Assembly (NCBI RefSeq): GCF_000429085.1
Contig: NZ_AUBE01000014.1
Location: 142,995-206,994, forward strand
Source: Streptomyces flavidovirens DSM 40150
Lineage (GTDB): Bacteria > Actinomycetota > Actinomycetes > Streptomycetales > Streptomycetaceae
DNA: 64,000 nt
Direction of reading: 5' to 3'
Of this stretch, positions 50,491-57,885 are shown piece by piece. The notes beneath the pieces are model-generated. The model was not told the DNA's origin, did not search any database, and was given only the letters and a program-made list of their open reading frames with translations. The number at the start of each line of letters is the position of its first letter. Positions within the stretch are counted from its first letter, which is position 1. The position numbers were made by a program, and so were the translations under genes.

Positions 50491-52301
50491 CGTCCGGCCC
50501 CTTCGTCGATGTGGTCCTGTCGCCCGGCGCCGGGGTCCGGCGCCCGCGTGCGCCGGGCGGGTGCCTGCCAGCGGGCGAGCTCCTGAAGTGCGCCGGCCAG
50601 ATAGTTCCGGCGGGCCAGCCAGCGCTGCACCTTTCCGCTGGAGGTCTTGGGGATGCTCTGCGGCGCTATCAGGACAACCGCGTGCGGCGGAACGCTCAAC
50701 TCCCGCGAGACGGTCCGCCGGATGCCGTCGACAGTCGCCCGGTAGTGCCCCTCGTCGCCGGCGTCGGCCTCGTAGACCACCACCAGACGCTCGGTGTCTC
50801 CCGCTGCGTCTTCCACCGCGAACGCGGCTCCGCAGTTGCGGCGGATCCCGGGGACCGAGGCCTCGCAGACGCGCTCGATGTCGACCGGATCGAGGTTGCG
50901 ACCGTTGATGACGACGAGGTCCTTCAGGCGTCCCGCCACGAAGAGCTCGCCGTCCTGGACGAACCCGAGGTCACCGGTACGCAGATACGGGCCGTCGTCG
51001 GCCACCGTCATCGCGCCGAACGTCTCGGCGCTCTCCTGCGGGCGCTGCCAGTAACCGTCGGCGACACCGGGCGAGTCGATCCAGATCTCGCCGACCGCGC
51101 CGTCCACCAGTGGCTCACGAGTGGCCGGGTCGGCGATCAGCACGCGGGTGCCGGGGCCGGGGCGGCCGCAGCTCACCAGCGACCGCGAGCTCTGTGCCGG
51201 TCCGGCCGGCGAGGCCGTACCGCGCGACTCCAGCGCCTCGCGGGAGACCTCCACCGAGCGCCAGCCGTCCAGCGGCTTGCCGCCGGTCACGAACAGGGTC
51301 GCCTCGGCGAGGCCGTAGCACGGGTAGAAGGACTTGTCCCGGAAGCCGCTCGGCCCGAAACGCTCGGCGAACCGCGCCATCGTCTCGGCGCGCACCGGCT
51401 CGGCGCCGGTGAAGGTGAGCTCGACGCCGGACAGATCGAGGGCTGCCACATCGGCGTCCGTTGCCCGGCGCACACAGAGGTCGTACGCGAAGTTCGGGGC
51501 GCCGGTGATCGTCGCGCCGTACCGGGAGAGCATGCGCAGCCAGGCCAGTGGGCGGCGCAGAAACGTCACCGGCGACATGAGCGTCACCGGTATGCCGGCG
51601 GACAGCGGGGTGAGGATGCCGCCGATCAGTCCCATGTCGTGATACGGCGGCAGCCACAGGCCGCCCGAGCTGCCCGGATGGATCCCGAACCCGCGGGCGA
51701 TCTCATGGCAGTTGCTCAGCAACTGGGCATGGCTGAGCATGACGCCACGCGGGAGTGCCGTCGAACCCGAGGTGTACTGCAGCAGCGCGAGCCGGACCGG
51801 ACGGCTCACCGGAACCGGCCCTTCGGCGCTGAGGTCGCCGTCGGTCCCGGCCGGCGTGTCGGTGGTGATCAGGCGAGGGGCGCGGCCGTCGATCGCCGTC
51901 GCGAGCCAGTCCGCCATCAGCGGTGCGATGTCCGAGGTGGTCAGTACGACGTCGGAACCGGCGTCCTGGATGATCGCGGCAAGCCGCGGCAGCGTGCGCG
52001 CCAACCGGGTTGGGTCCGGCGGGAAGGCGGGCACCGCCGGCACGCCCGCGTAGAAGCAGCCGAACAGGCCCGCGAGGTAGTCGAGGCCCGGTGCGAAGAG
52101 CAGCAGCGCCGGGTCAGGCCGCCCCCGGGTGGTCGCCAGAATGCTTGCCGCGACGGTCCGGGCCCGCTTGTCGAGCTCGGCGTAGGTGATCTCCTCGGCC
52201 GACTCGTCGTCACCGACAAAGCGGTAGGCCACGACATCGGGCCGGTGGAGCGCCCGTTCGTGCAGCAGCGCTGCGAAACCGTGGTCACTGACAGGGGACA
52301 C
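50487..52301 (-). CDS. fatty acyl-AMP ligase (FAAL)
   Basis: FAAL of 604 residues that adenylates a fatty acid and transfers it to an ACP. P-loop QYTSGSTALPRGV near residue 180, the FAAL hallmark PPYHDMGLIGGILTPL, YGLAEATLFVTGG, RTGDLGFVQDGELFV, and catalytic Lys in TSSGKVQRWLARR. It is the most typical of the four ligases here. Start GTG at 52301 inside the ferredoxin gene (17-base overlap). The ACP at 47336 in the same operon is its likely acceptor. Confidence 0.92.
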   Translation of the reverse strand: MSPVSDHGFAALLHERALHRPDVVAYRFVGDDESAEEITYAELDKRARTVAASILATTRGRPDPALLLFAPGLDYLAGLFGCFYAGVPAVPAFPPDPTRLARTLPRLAAIIQDAGSDVVLTTSDIAPLMADWLATAIDGRAPRLITTDTPAGTDGDLSAEGPVPVSRPVRLALLQYTSGSTALPRGVMLSHAQLLSNCHEIARGFGIHPGSSGGLWLPPYHDMGLIGGILTPLSAGIPVTLMSPVTFLRRPLAWLRMLSRYGATITGAPNFAYDLCVRRATDADVAALDLSGVELTFTGAEPVRAETMARFAERFGPSGFRDKSFYPCYGLAEATLFVTGGKPLDGWRSVEVSREALESRGTASPAGPAQSSRSLVSCGRPGPGTRVLIADPATREPLVDGAVGEIWIDSPGVADGYWQRPQESAETFGAMTVADDGPYLRTGDLGFVQDGELFVAGRLKDLVVINGRNLDPVDIERVCEASVPGIRRNCGAAFAVEDAAGDTERLVVVYEADAGDEGHYRATVDGIRRTVSRELSVPPHAVVLIAPQSIPKTSSGKVQRWLARRNYLAGALQELARWQAPARRTRAPDPGAGRQDHIDEGAGR

Positions 52302-52635
52302 CGGGAGCCTGTTCCGCCGGCAGGGAGTTCCACTTGCCGGGCTTCCCCAGCCACTCGTCGCCATCCGGCAGCGGCACAACGCGCGTAGTGGCCAAGGGCA
52401 GTTCGGCCGAGAGCCGGGCATTCCACGCCAGGGCCGGCGCGAGCTCGGGTGGCAGCTCGTCCTCCGGGTAGATCGCGTCGGCGGGGCACGCCTCCACGCA
52501 GTTCCCGCAGTCGATGCACTCCTCGGGATCGATGACCAGGAACGTCCCGGCCTCACGGAAGCAGGCGACCGGGCAGTAGGTGATGCATTCCGCGAACTTG
52601 CAGTGGACGCACTGCTCGGTGACGACGTGTGTCAC
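52285..52635 (-). CDS. ferredoxin with two iron-sulfur clusters (7Fe/FdxA-like)
   Basis: Ferredoxin of 116 residues. N-terminal pattern CVHCKFAECITYCPVACF and second motif CIDCGNCVEACP give two cluster sites in the FdxA (7Fe/8Fe) arrangement. It probably supplies electrons to the two di-iron desaturase-type proteins of the cluster. GTG start overlaps the patatin-like stop (GTGA). Soluble and cytoplasmic. Confidence 0.92.
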   Translation of the reverse strand: MTHVVTEQCVHCKFAECITYCPVACFREAGTFLVIDPEECIDCGNCVEACPADAIYPEDELPPELAPALAWNARLSAELPLATTRVVPLPDGDEWLGKPGKWNSLPAEQAPGVPCQ

Positions 52636-53582
52636 GTCATGTCCTTCCCTCTGTCACCCGGTACGCCGGGTTGCCGGGCGATGTCCGAACCGAGCAGCTC
52701 GGCATGCTGGTCAACGAAGCGGTGTCCGGCGTCGAGACCGCGTTCGTAGGCCTTGACCAGGCCCTCCGGCGTCGCCGCGGCATAGTCGACGCCCAGCAGC
52801 TTGAGGTCCTCGTCCGGCTTGATCACCAGCACCCGCGCCCCGCCCAGGACGGAGCCGTCGACGATCTCCTCGGACGCGTAGAGGTCACGGAAGAGGGGGA
52901 AGGGGTCGCAGCCGATCGCGATCAGCACGGTCACGCCCTTGGCCGCGACCTCCCGCGCCGGACAGGAGCAGGTGTACGAGGCGTCGACGTAGGCCTGCCC
53001 GTCGACCTCAGCAGGCACGGCCCAGGCATGCAGCATGCGCGTCGAGGCGTAGGAGACCGCGTCGTAGTTGTCCGGCGTCAACCGGGGTTCCTCGCCCCCG
53101 GCCGCGGCGCGGGAGGAGAACACGACGGTGGACAGGTTCTCCTCGACCCAACTCCGATCCCCGGTGAAGACGTTGCGCAGGAGCTGCTTGCCGAGCGCCT
53201 TGGCCTGCGGCCCCTGGGTGGCTTCCGCGGCGGCCGGATTGGTGACCTTGCTGGTGGCAAGGAGGAACTCCGGGGCCTCGGGGTGGAAGAGTCCCTCGCG
53301 CAGTGCGGGGCCGTATTCCCTGATGCTGTCGAGTACGACACTGCTCATGCCCTTTTCCGCGGCGGCACCGGCGGCGCCCAGCCAGTACTCGGCGCCGGTG
53401 CGCCGCGCCCGGCCTATGGCGGCCAGTCCGCCGGACAGGCCGGAGGACGAGGCGGTGCCGTACACCTGCGCGCGCAGCCCGCGCTCCTCGAAGGCGGACA
53501 GCACTCCGTGGCCGTACACCCCTTTGAGCATTCCCGAGGCGACGGCGATACCGATGCGTTCCGTGGTGTTCGCGCCGGTCAT
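52632..53582 (-). CDS. patatin-like phospholipase/acyl hydrolase
   Basis: Protein of 316 residues of the patatin fold. Oxyanion region ASGMLKGVYGHGVLSAFEERG and a nucleophile elbow YGTASSSGLSGG in place of the usual GTSAGA; the dyad Asp is likely in AYVDASYTCSCP (normally DGG/DGA). The elbow is atypical, so activity is uncertain. Could release acyl chains or act on membrane lipid. Start ATG at 53582 overlaps the stop of the small upstream gene (ATGA) and its stop overlaps the ferredoxin start. Confidence 0.8.
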   Translation of the reverse strand: MTGANTTERIGIAVASGMLKGVYGHGVLSAFEERGLRAQVYGTASSSGLSGGLAAIGRARRTGAEYWLGAAGAAAEKGMSSVVLDSIREYGPALREGLFHPEAPEFLLATSKVTNPAAAEATQGPQAKALGKQLLRNVFTGDRSWVEENLSTVVFSSRAAAGGEEPRLTPDNYDAVSYASTRMLHAWAVPAEVDGQAYVDASYTCSCPAREVAAKGVTVLIAIGCDPFPLFRDLYASEEIVDGSVLGGARVLVIKPDEDLKLLGVDYAAATPEGLVKAYERGLDAGHRFVDQHAELLGSDIARQPGVPGDRGKDMT

Positions 53583-53758
53583 GACGGCAGCCCCTTGTCG
53601 AGCTCGGATGTGGGGGAGGTGCCGGACGTAGGGCAGTCCGTCAGGAAGTGAGCATCGATCAGGCCGTCCAAGTGGTCTTTGATCCACTGGTTCGGGCCCG
53701 GACCCGGGCCTGTGTCGACCGCTTCGCCCGTGCGGGAAGGGGAGTGCGGGAGCGTCAT
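53579..53758 (-). CDS. small protein, 59 aa, first gene of the FAAL operon
   Basis: Unrecognised peptide. It begins MTLPHSPSRTGEAV, has a Gly-Pro turn region GPGPGPNQWIKDHLDGL and ends DCPTSGTSPTSELDKGLPS, with a single Cys. The ATG at 53758 is chosen because TTGGAGGCCGGT gives a very good ribosome-binding site; the ATG at 53794 in frame has none. It is translationally coupled (ATGA) to the patatin-like gene, which argues that it is really translated. No signal peptide. A precursor peptide or a leader-type gene are both possible. Confidence 0.65.
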   Translation of the reverse strand: MTLPHSPSRTGEAVDTGPGPGPNQWIKDHLDGLIDAHFLTDCPTSGTSPTSELDKGLPS

Positions 53759-53798
53759 ACCGGCCTCCAAGGGGGGAGTTGACTGAGCAGACATTAGC

Positions 53799-53818
53799 AC
53801 GACCGTACGTTCATGTTT
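53799..53818. promoter_or_regulatory. TetR-type operator, site D
   Basis: ACGACCGTACGTTCATGTTT, preceded by TTAGC as in site A. It lies 41 bases before the small gene that opens the minus-strand FAAL operon. Confidence 0.65.
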
Positions 53819-53850
53819 CTGTTCGCAAGTCGCGACCGCCGAAATATGAG

Positions 53851-53866
53851 CGAACGATCGTGCTAA
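53851..53866. promoter_or_regulatory. TetR-type operator, site E (inverted relative to D)
   Basis: CGAACGATCGTGCTAA; its complement reads TTAGCACGATCGTTCG, matching site D. It is 36 bases before the hydrolase start at 53902, so D and E face the two divergent operons. Confidence 0.65.
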
Positions 53867-53901
53867 CATCTCGCCATTCTGATCGATCTGGAGGGCGTGG
53901 A

Positions 53902-54765
53902 ATGGATCCCGCTACGGCAGCCGTCGGTACGGCCCTGAGCGACAAGGGCGAGGAGGTGTTCGACCTCTTCCGGCGGCCGCAGGGCCGCAGCAGGGTCAGG
54001 CCCGACGAGCGGGCAGTCGTCGAAAGTGCGCAGACGAGCGAGCTGACCGTCAACGGCAAGGTGGCGGTCGCCTATCGCTGGGGCAGCGGTGAGCGTCCGG
54101 TGCTCCTCGTCCATGGCTGGGAGTCACGCGCATCGCGCTACGCGAAGGCCATCGCCCGACTGCTCCAGCTGGGGTGCAGCCCAGTGGCCTTCGACGCGCC
54201 AGGCCACGGCGAGGCCACCGGCGACTCCACCACCCTGCTGGAGTTCTGCCACATCATCACCGAACTCCACCGTACGTACGGGAAGTTCGAGGCCGTCGTG
54301 GCGCACTCGTTCGGTGTCACCGCGACCTTTTTCTCCCTGCGGCAGGGGGTGCGCGCCGGTCGGATCGTGGCGATCAGCTCGGTCCCCGACTTCGCGTATC
54401 TGGTCGACTCGTTCAGTGCCGGGATGGGCCTCGAGCCGCACCTCAAGGAGGAGCTTCGCCGACGTATCGAACAAGATGTGTACGGGGGAGAGGCGGACAT
54501 GTGGACCCGTTTCTCGGTCTTCCATGAGTCCGCGAGCGTGCAGATTCCGCTTCTTGTCATCCATGACGAGGACGACGGCATGGTCGACGCCGGTCAGGGC
54601 AAGCGCATCGCCGAGGCCTTCGGTGACCGTGCCCGGCTGGTCACCACCCGCAGATTTGGGCACCGGCGCATCCTCGGTGCCCCCCAAGTTGTCGCGGAAA
54701 TAGGGGAGTTCATTACATCCGGTGCGGTGGAGTCCGAGCGGAAGGCCGAGGTGGCAGCGGGATGA
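53902..54765 (+). CDS. alpha/beta hydrolase, cluster paralogue 2
   Basis: Hydrolase of 287 residues. Nucleophile Ser136 in VAHSFGVTATFFSL, oxyanion loop LLVHGWESRASRY, FDAPGHGEATG, acid IHDEDDGMVD and His in RFGHRRILGAP. Shares with the proteins at 40596 and 56392 the N-terminal SELTVNGK and YRWGSGERPVLL. Start ATG at 53902 with GGAGGGCG upstream. ATGA overlap couples it to the second fabI, so it may be co-expressed with resistance. Confidence 0.86.
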   Translation: MDPATAAVGTALSDKGEEVFDLFRRPQGRSRVRPDERAVVESAQTSELTVNGKVAVAYRWGSGERPVLLVHGWESRASRYAKAIARLLQLGCSPVAFDAPGHGEATGDSTTLLEFCHIITELHRTYGKFEAVVAHSFGVTATFFSLRQGVRAGRIVAISSVPDFAYLVDSFSAGMGLEPHLKEELRRRIEQDVYGGEADMWTRFSVFHESASVQIPLLVIHDEDDGMVDAGQGKRIAEAFGDRARLVTTRRFGHRRILGAPQVVAEIGEFITSGAVESERKAEVAAG

Positions 54766-55541
54766 GCGGAATACTCGCGGGCAAGCGCGTCCTGGTGACC
54801 GGGGTCCTGATGGAGTCCTCGATCGCCTTCCATGCCGCCCGGCTCGCACAGGAGCAGGGCGCCGAGGTGGTACTCACCGGGTACGGCCGGCTCAGCCTGG
54901 TTGAACGAATCGCCAAGCGGCTGCCCCGGCCGGCGCCGCTGATCGAACTCGATGTCCAGGACAAGGGGCACCTGGAGAGTCTCGCGGAACGGATCAGGGC
55001 GAGCATCGGCCCGGACGCCCGCCTCGACGGCGTAGTGCACTCCATTGCCTTCGCGCCGCAGGACGCACTCGGGGGCAACTTTCTCAACACCGGCTGGGAT
55101 TCGGTCGCGACCGCCGTCGAGGTGTCCGCGTACTCGCTGAAATCCCTGGCCGTGGCCTGTCTGCCCCTCATGGAGGAGCGGGGCGGGGCGATTGTGGGCC
55201 TGGACTTCGACGCACAGACGGCCTGGCCCGCGTACGACTGGATGGGAGTGGCCAAGGCGGCACTCGAATCCACCTCGCGCTATGTGGCGCGGGATCTCGG
55301 GCCGCGCGGTATCCGCTGCAACCTGGTCGCGGCCGGACCGATCAAGACGATGGCGGCCAAGTCCATACCGGGGTTCGAGACATTCCGGGAAGTGTGGAGC
55401 ACGCGCGCCCCCATCGGCTGGGATCTGTCCGACCCGGAGCCGGCGGCCCGTGCGGTCGTCGCACTGCTCTCGGACTGGTTCCCCCGGACGACGGGTGAGA
55501 TCGTGCACGTCGACGGAGGAGTGCACGCCATCGGGGCATGA
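54762..55541 (+). CDS. fabI: enoyl-ACP reductase, second FabI copy with Gly-to-Ala change at the drug-contact site
   Basis: NADH-dependent enoyl-ACP reductase of 259 residues, InhA/FabI type. TGVLMESSIAFHAA binds NADH; Tyr158, Met161 and Lys165 (YDWMGVAK) are the catalytic set; GPIKTMAAKSIPG is the substrate loop. At VHSIAFAPQ, residue 96 is Ala where FabI and InhA have Gly (Gly93 in E. coli FabI, where substitutions give diazaborine and triclosan resistance). It is so close to a normal Streptomyces FabI that it is best read as a duplicated, target-modified self-resistance gene. It could alternatively serve the cluster acyl pathway. Coupled to the hydrolase by ATGA. Confidence 0.93.
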   Translation: MSGILAGKRVLVTGVLMESSIAFHAARLAQEQGAEVVLTGYGRLSLVERIAKRLPRPAPLIELDVQDKGHLESLAERIRASIGPDARLDGVVHSIAFAPQDALGGNFLNTGWDSVATAVEVSAYSLKSLAVACLPLMEERGGAIVGLDFDAQTAWPAYDWMGVAKAALESTSRYVARDLGPRGIRCNLVAAGPIKTMAAKSIPGFETFREVWSTRAPIGWDLSDPEPAARAVVALLSDWFPRTTGEIVHVDGGVHAIGA

Positions 55542-55559
55542 GACTGCCGCGGTCGCGGC

Positions 55560-55589
55560 GGGCGAGGGCCTCTCCGTGGGCCCTCGCCC
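55560..55589. terminator. bidirectional terminator between fabI and the second TetR gene
   Basis: Eleven-base inverted repeat (GGGCGAGGGCC paired with GGCCCTCGCCC) with an 8-base loop in the 67-base convergent gap. Confidence 0.7.
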
Positions 55590-55608
55590 CCGCTCAACTG
55601 CCGCTGTG

Positions 55609-56253
55609 TCAGAGAGAGTCGGGGAGCAGCGACGTGTCGGTGGCCACGCCGCGCAGGCGATTCAGGATGGCCTTGGCCGCCTTGTCGTAGCAGGTGAACT
55701 CGTTGTGCAGGACGGATTCGGCGTTGGCCATCTCCATGAGCGCGGCGAGCTCGAACACGAGCTGGGGCACGTCGGTGCCCTCCTCGGCCTCGCCCGCCTG
55801 CTGCGCTTCGCGCACGGTCTGTTCGAGGAAGGTGAACCAGTTGGTGCGGGCCGCGGCGAGCGTGTCGTGGACCTTGCCCTCGCGGGCGTCGTACTCGGCC
55901 GAGGCCGAGTAGAAGAAGCAGCCGCCCGGGAAGACCCGCTGCCGGGAGTAGTCGAGCCAGCCGGTGCACACCCGCCACAGACGGTCGAGCCCCGGCGGCA
56001 GGTCGCGGGCCGGCTGGACGACGTGCTCCAGGTAGACCTTGATGGCCGCCCGGACCGCAGCGAGCTGCAGGTCCTCCTTGGAGCCGAACAGGGCGAATAC
56101 GCCGCTCTTGCTGAGCTTCAGCTCGGTCGCGAGCCGTCCCAGCGAGAGGCCCTCCAGGCCCTCGACGGAGGCGATCTCCACGGCGCGCTTGAGGACCAGC
56201 TGACGCGTCTGGTTCCCCCGCGCGATCCGCCCGTCGATGTGTGTCGCTGCCAT
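55609..56253 (-). CDS. TetR-family regulator, paralogue 2
   Basis: Repressor of 214 residues, the same length as and roughly three quarters identical to that at 26544. HTH in LSLGRLATELKLSKSGVFAL; ligand domain includes VFPGGCFFYSASAEYDAREG. The conserved recognition helix predicts the same operator. An operator-like site lies at 56320, 66 bases before its ATG, nearly identical to site B1 before the other regulator. Both probably bind the cluster's acyl product or intermediate; which is the master regulator cannot be told. Confidence 0.92.
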   Translation of the reverse strand: MAATHIDGRIARGNQTRQLVLKRAVEIASVEGLEGLSLGRLATELKLSKSGVFALFGSKEDLQLAAVRAAIKVYLEHVVQPARDLPPGLDRLWRVCTGWLDYSRQRVFPGGCFFYSASAEYDAREGKVHDTLAAARTNWFTFLEQTVREAQQAGEAEEGTDVPQLVFELAALMEMANAESVLHNEFTCYDKAAKAILNRLRGVATDTSLLPDSL

Positions 56254-56319
56254 GCCCTGCCTATCTCCTGGGCCAGACCCTCATGGTGCCGCTGAATGTC
56301 CAGTGTACTGAGTAAGTAG

Positions 56320-56338
56320 ACGACCGTGCGGTCAGTGT
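56320..56338. promoter_or_regulatory. TetR-type operator, site F
   Basis: ACGACCGTGCGGTCAGTGT, preceded by AAGTAG. Differs from site B1 (ACGACCGTGCGGACAGTGT) at one of 19 positions. Confidence 0.7.
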
Positions 56339-56391
56339 ATGAGAGGCGGGCCGGGTACCGCACGTCCCAGGACCTCGGCGGCCGTGGGGCC

Positions 56392-57288
56392 TCACTGGGC
56401 CACGACCGACTCGGTGCCCGCCTCACCGGGCCGGCGGCCCGGCCCGTGCTCAATGAAGTCCAGGACGGCACGTACGACTTCGGGATCACCCAGGATCCGG
56501 CGGTGTCCAAGGTCGCTTGTGGTGATCAGGCGTGCCTGACCGCCGAACGCACCGGCGAGCCTGCGCCCCTGCTCCACGCCGATTCTGGTGTCGCCCTCGT
56601 CGTGGACGACCAGGAGCGGAGACTCTATGTCCGTAACCGTGTTCACCACGGAGAAGGGCGTCCGGTCGGCCGGCATGCCGGGGAAGAGGTTCTTGCTGAT
56701 GCGGTCGTGCAGCTGGGCCTTCAGCCGGTGGCGCAGTTTGAGGGCGGAGCAGAACTCCTCGACCAGATAGTCGAAGTCGCAGACTCCGCTGATGGTGGTG
56801 ATCCTCTTCGCCTTCACTCCGTGCTGCAGTGCGAAGAACGAACCGAGGGCGCCGAGCGAGTGCGCAACCACGGCCTCGAACTCGCCGTACTGATCGTGGA
56901 GTTCGGTGAGGATGTCGCGGTAGTCGAGAATCGTCGTGCTGCGGCCGGTGGAGTCGCCGTGGCCGGGCGCGTCGAAGGTGATGACGCTGTAGTCCCGGTC
57001 GAGGAGTCCCGGAATGAAGTGGGCGAAACGCGAGCCGCGCGACTGCCAGCCGTGCACCAGGAGTACGGGCCTTTCGCCGTTGCCCCATCGGTAGGTCACC
57101 GCGGACTTGCCGTTGACCTCCAGCCGCTTGATGTCCGCCCTGTCGAACAGCTCCCGTTCCGTGCCCCGCATCCTGCTCCGGGCGAGCGGCATGTGGAACA
57201 GGGTGTAGGCGCCCGCGCCCGCGAGCCCTCCCGAGACTCGGGAGGCGAGGTTGAGCGCGGTGCTGGCAAGTGCCTCGGTGGGGACCAT
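56392..57288 (-). CDS. alpha/beta hydrolase, cluster paralogue 3
   Basis: Hydrolase of 298 residues with an N-terminal extension (LNLASRVSGGLAGAGAYTLF) that may be membrane-associated. Nucleophile Ser in VVAHSLGALGSFFAL, oxyanion LLVHGWQSRGSRF, FDAPGHGDSTG, acid VHDEGDTRI and His in LGHRRILGDP. Third member of the VNGK/YRWGNGERPVLL group. Start ATG at 57288 with GAGGAG upstream; open frame extends further to 57687 without support. Operator site G lies 41 bases upstream. Confidence 0.85.
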   Translation of the reverse strand: MVPTEALASTALNLASRVSGGLAGAGAYTLFHMPLARSRMRGTERELFDRADIKRLEVNGKSAVTYRWGNGERPVLLVHGWQSRGSRFAHFIPGLLDRDYSVITFDAPGHGDSTGRSTTILDYRDILTELHDQYGEFEAVVAHSLGALGSFFALQHGVKAKRITTISGVCDFDYLVEEFCSALKLRHRLKAQLHDRISKNLFPGMPADRTPFSVVNTVTDIESPLLVVHDEGDTRIGVEQGRRLAGAFGGQARLITTSDLGHRRILGDPEVVRAVLDFIEHGPGRRPGEAGTESVVAQ

Positions 57289-57328
57289 GCCCAGTACTCC
57301 TCGGTCGGCATCAGAGGCGTGATAAGTT

Positions 57329-57346
57329 AGCACGAACGACCGTGCT
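57329..57346. promoter_or_regulatory. TetR-type operator, site G
   Basis: AGCACGAACGACCGTGCT, an inverted repeat with 6-base arms (AGCACG/CGTGCT) containing the shared ACGACCGTGC core. It lies between the divergent hydrolase (57288) and small-protein (57388) genes. Confidence 0.65.
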
Positions 57347-57387
57347 TTTACGCTTCTTGCCGTCCCCGCTCTCAAGAGGAGAACGCC

Positions 57388-57822
57388 ATGTCGGCCACCA
57401 TCTGGTTCACGCCATGGAAGCCGGGACCGGCAGGGGACTTCGCGCCCGGCGGCTGTGCGGACGGCGCAGCCGTCGTCAGCGTCACCGAATTCACCCCGCA
57501 CCGGCCGTGGACCGCCGCCGGCGTCACCGTCGCCGGGGTTGCCCTGAGGCGGGTCTGGCAGGACGTCGAAGGCGCGGTCGGCCTCTGGCTGTGGATGGAT
57601 CCTGATCTGCTCCGTCCGCGCTCGGGTTCGATATCCGTATGGCGTGCGGAACGGGATCTGCAGGGCTTCGTGGCGCGCCACGACCATGTGCGGATCGTGC
57701 GCTCCTATCGGAACCGGGGCAGCCTGCGCTCGGCCACCTGGCGCACCGAGCGCTTCGACATGGGCGCCACCCGGGAAGCCGCCCGCTCCCTGCTCTCGGG
57801 CCGGTCGGCGTGGTCGGCCTGA
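57388..57822 (+). CDS. hypothetical protein, 144 aa, possibly dimeric alpha/beta-barrel
   Basis: Unassigned cytoplasmic protein. It resembles DUF3291 or antibiotic-monooxygenase-fold proteins in pattern: a Trp-rich N-terminal strand (ATIWFTPWKPG), then SVWRAERDLQGFVARHDHVR and RNRGSLRSATWRTERFD. No catalytic residues identified. Start ATG at 57388 with AGAGGAGAA upstream. Shares a divergent, operator-bearing promoter with hydrolase paralogue 3, so it is probably part of the cluster regulon. Confidence 0.7.
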   Translation: MSATIWFTPWKPGPAGDFAPGGCADGAAVVSVTEFTPHRPWTAAGVTVAGVALRRVWQDVEGAVGLWLWMDPDLLRPRSGSISVWRAERDLQGFVARHDHVRIVRSYRNRGSLRSATWRTERFDMGATREAARSLLSGRSAWSA

Positions 57823-57836
57823 AACCTGGCTCGCAT

Positions 57837-57870
57837 CCTAGAGGCTCTAGGTATAAGCTAGGGGTCCTAG
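57837..57870. promoter_or_regulatory. paired palindromes before the third TetR gene
   Basis: CCTAGAGGCTCTAGG (57837-57851, perfect) and CTAGGGGTCCTAG (57858-57870) flank TATAAG, a possible -10 element. They lie 15-50 bases before the regulator start and are probably its own operator. Confidence 0.65.
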
Positions 57871-57885
57871 GAACGAGGAGGGTGC

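Noticed and set aside
52632..53582. Ketosynthase or other condensing enzyme
   Set aside because: The GxGxxGVLSAFEERG start and DAS segment match patatin; no Cys-His-His triad.
56118..56510. 130-codon minus-strand frame overlapping the TetR start
   Set aside because: It is out of frame with the regulator, covers its promoter and operator, and has no domain.
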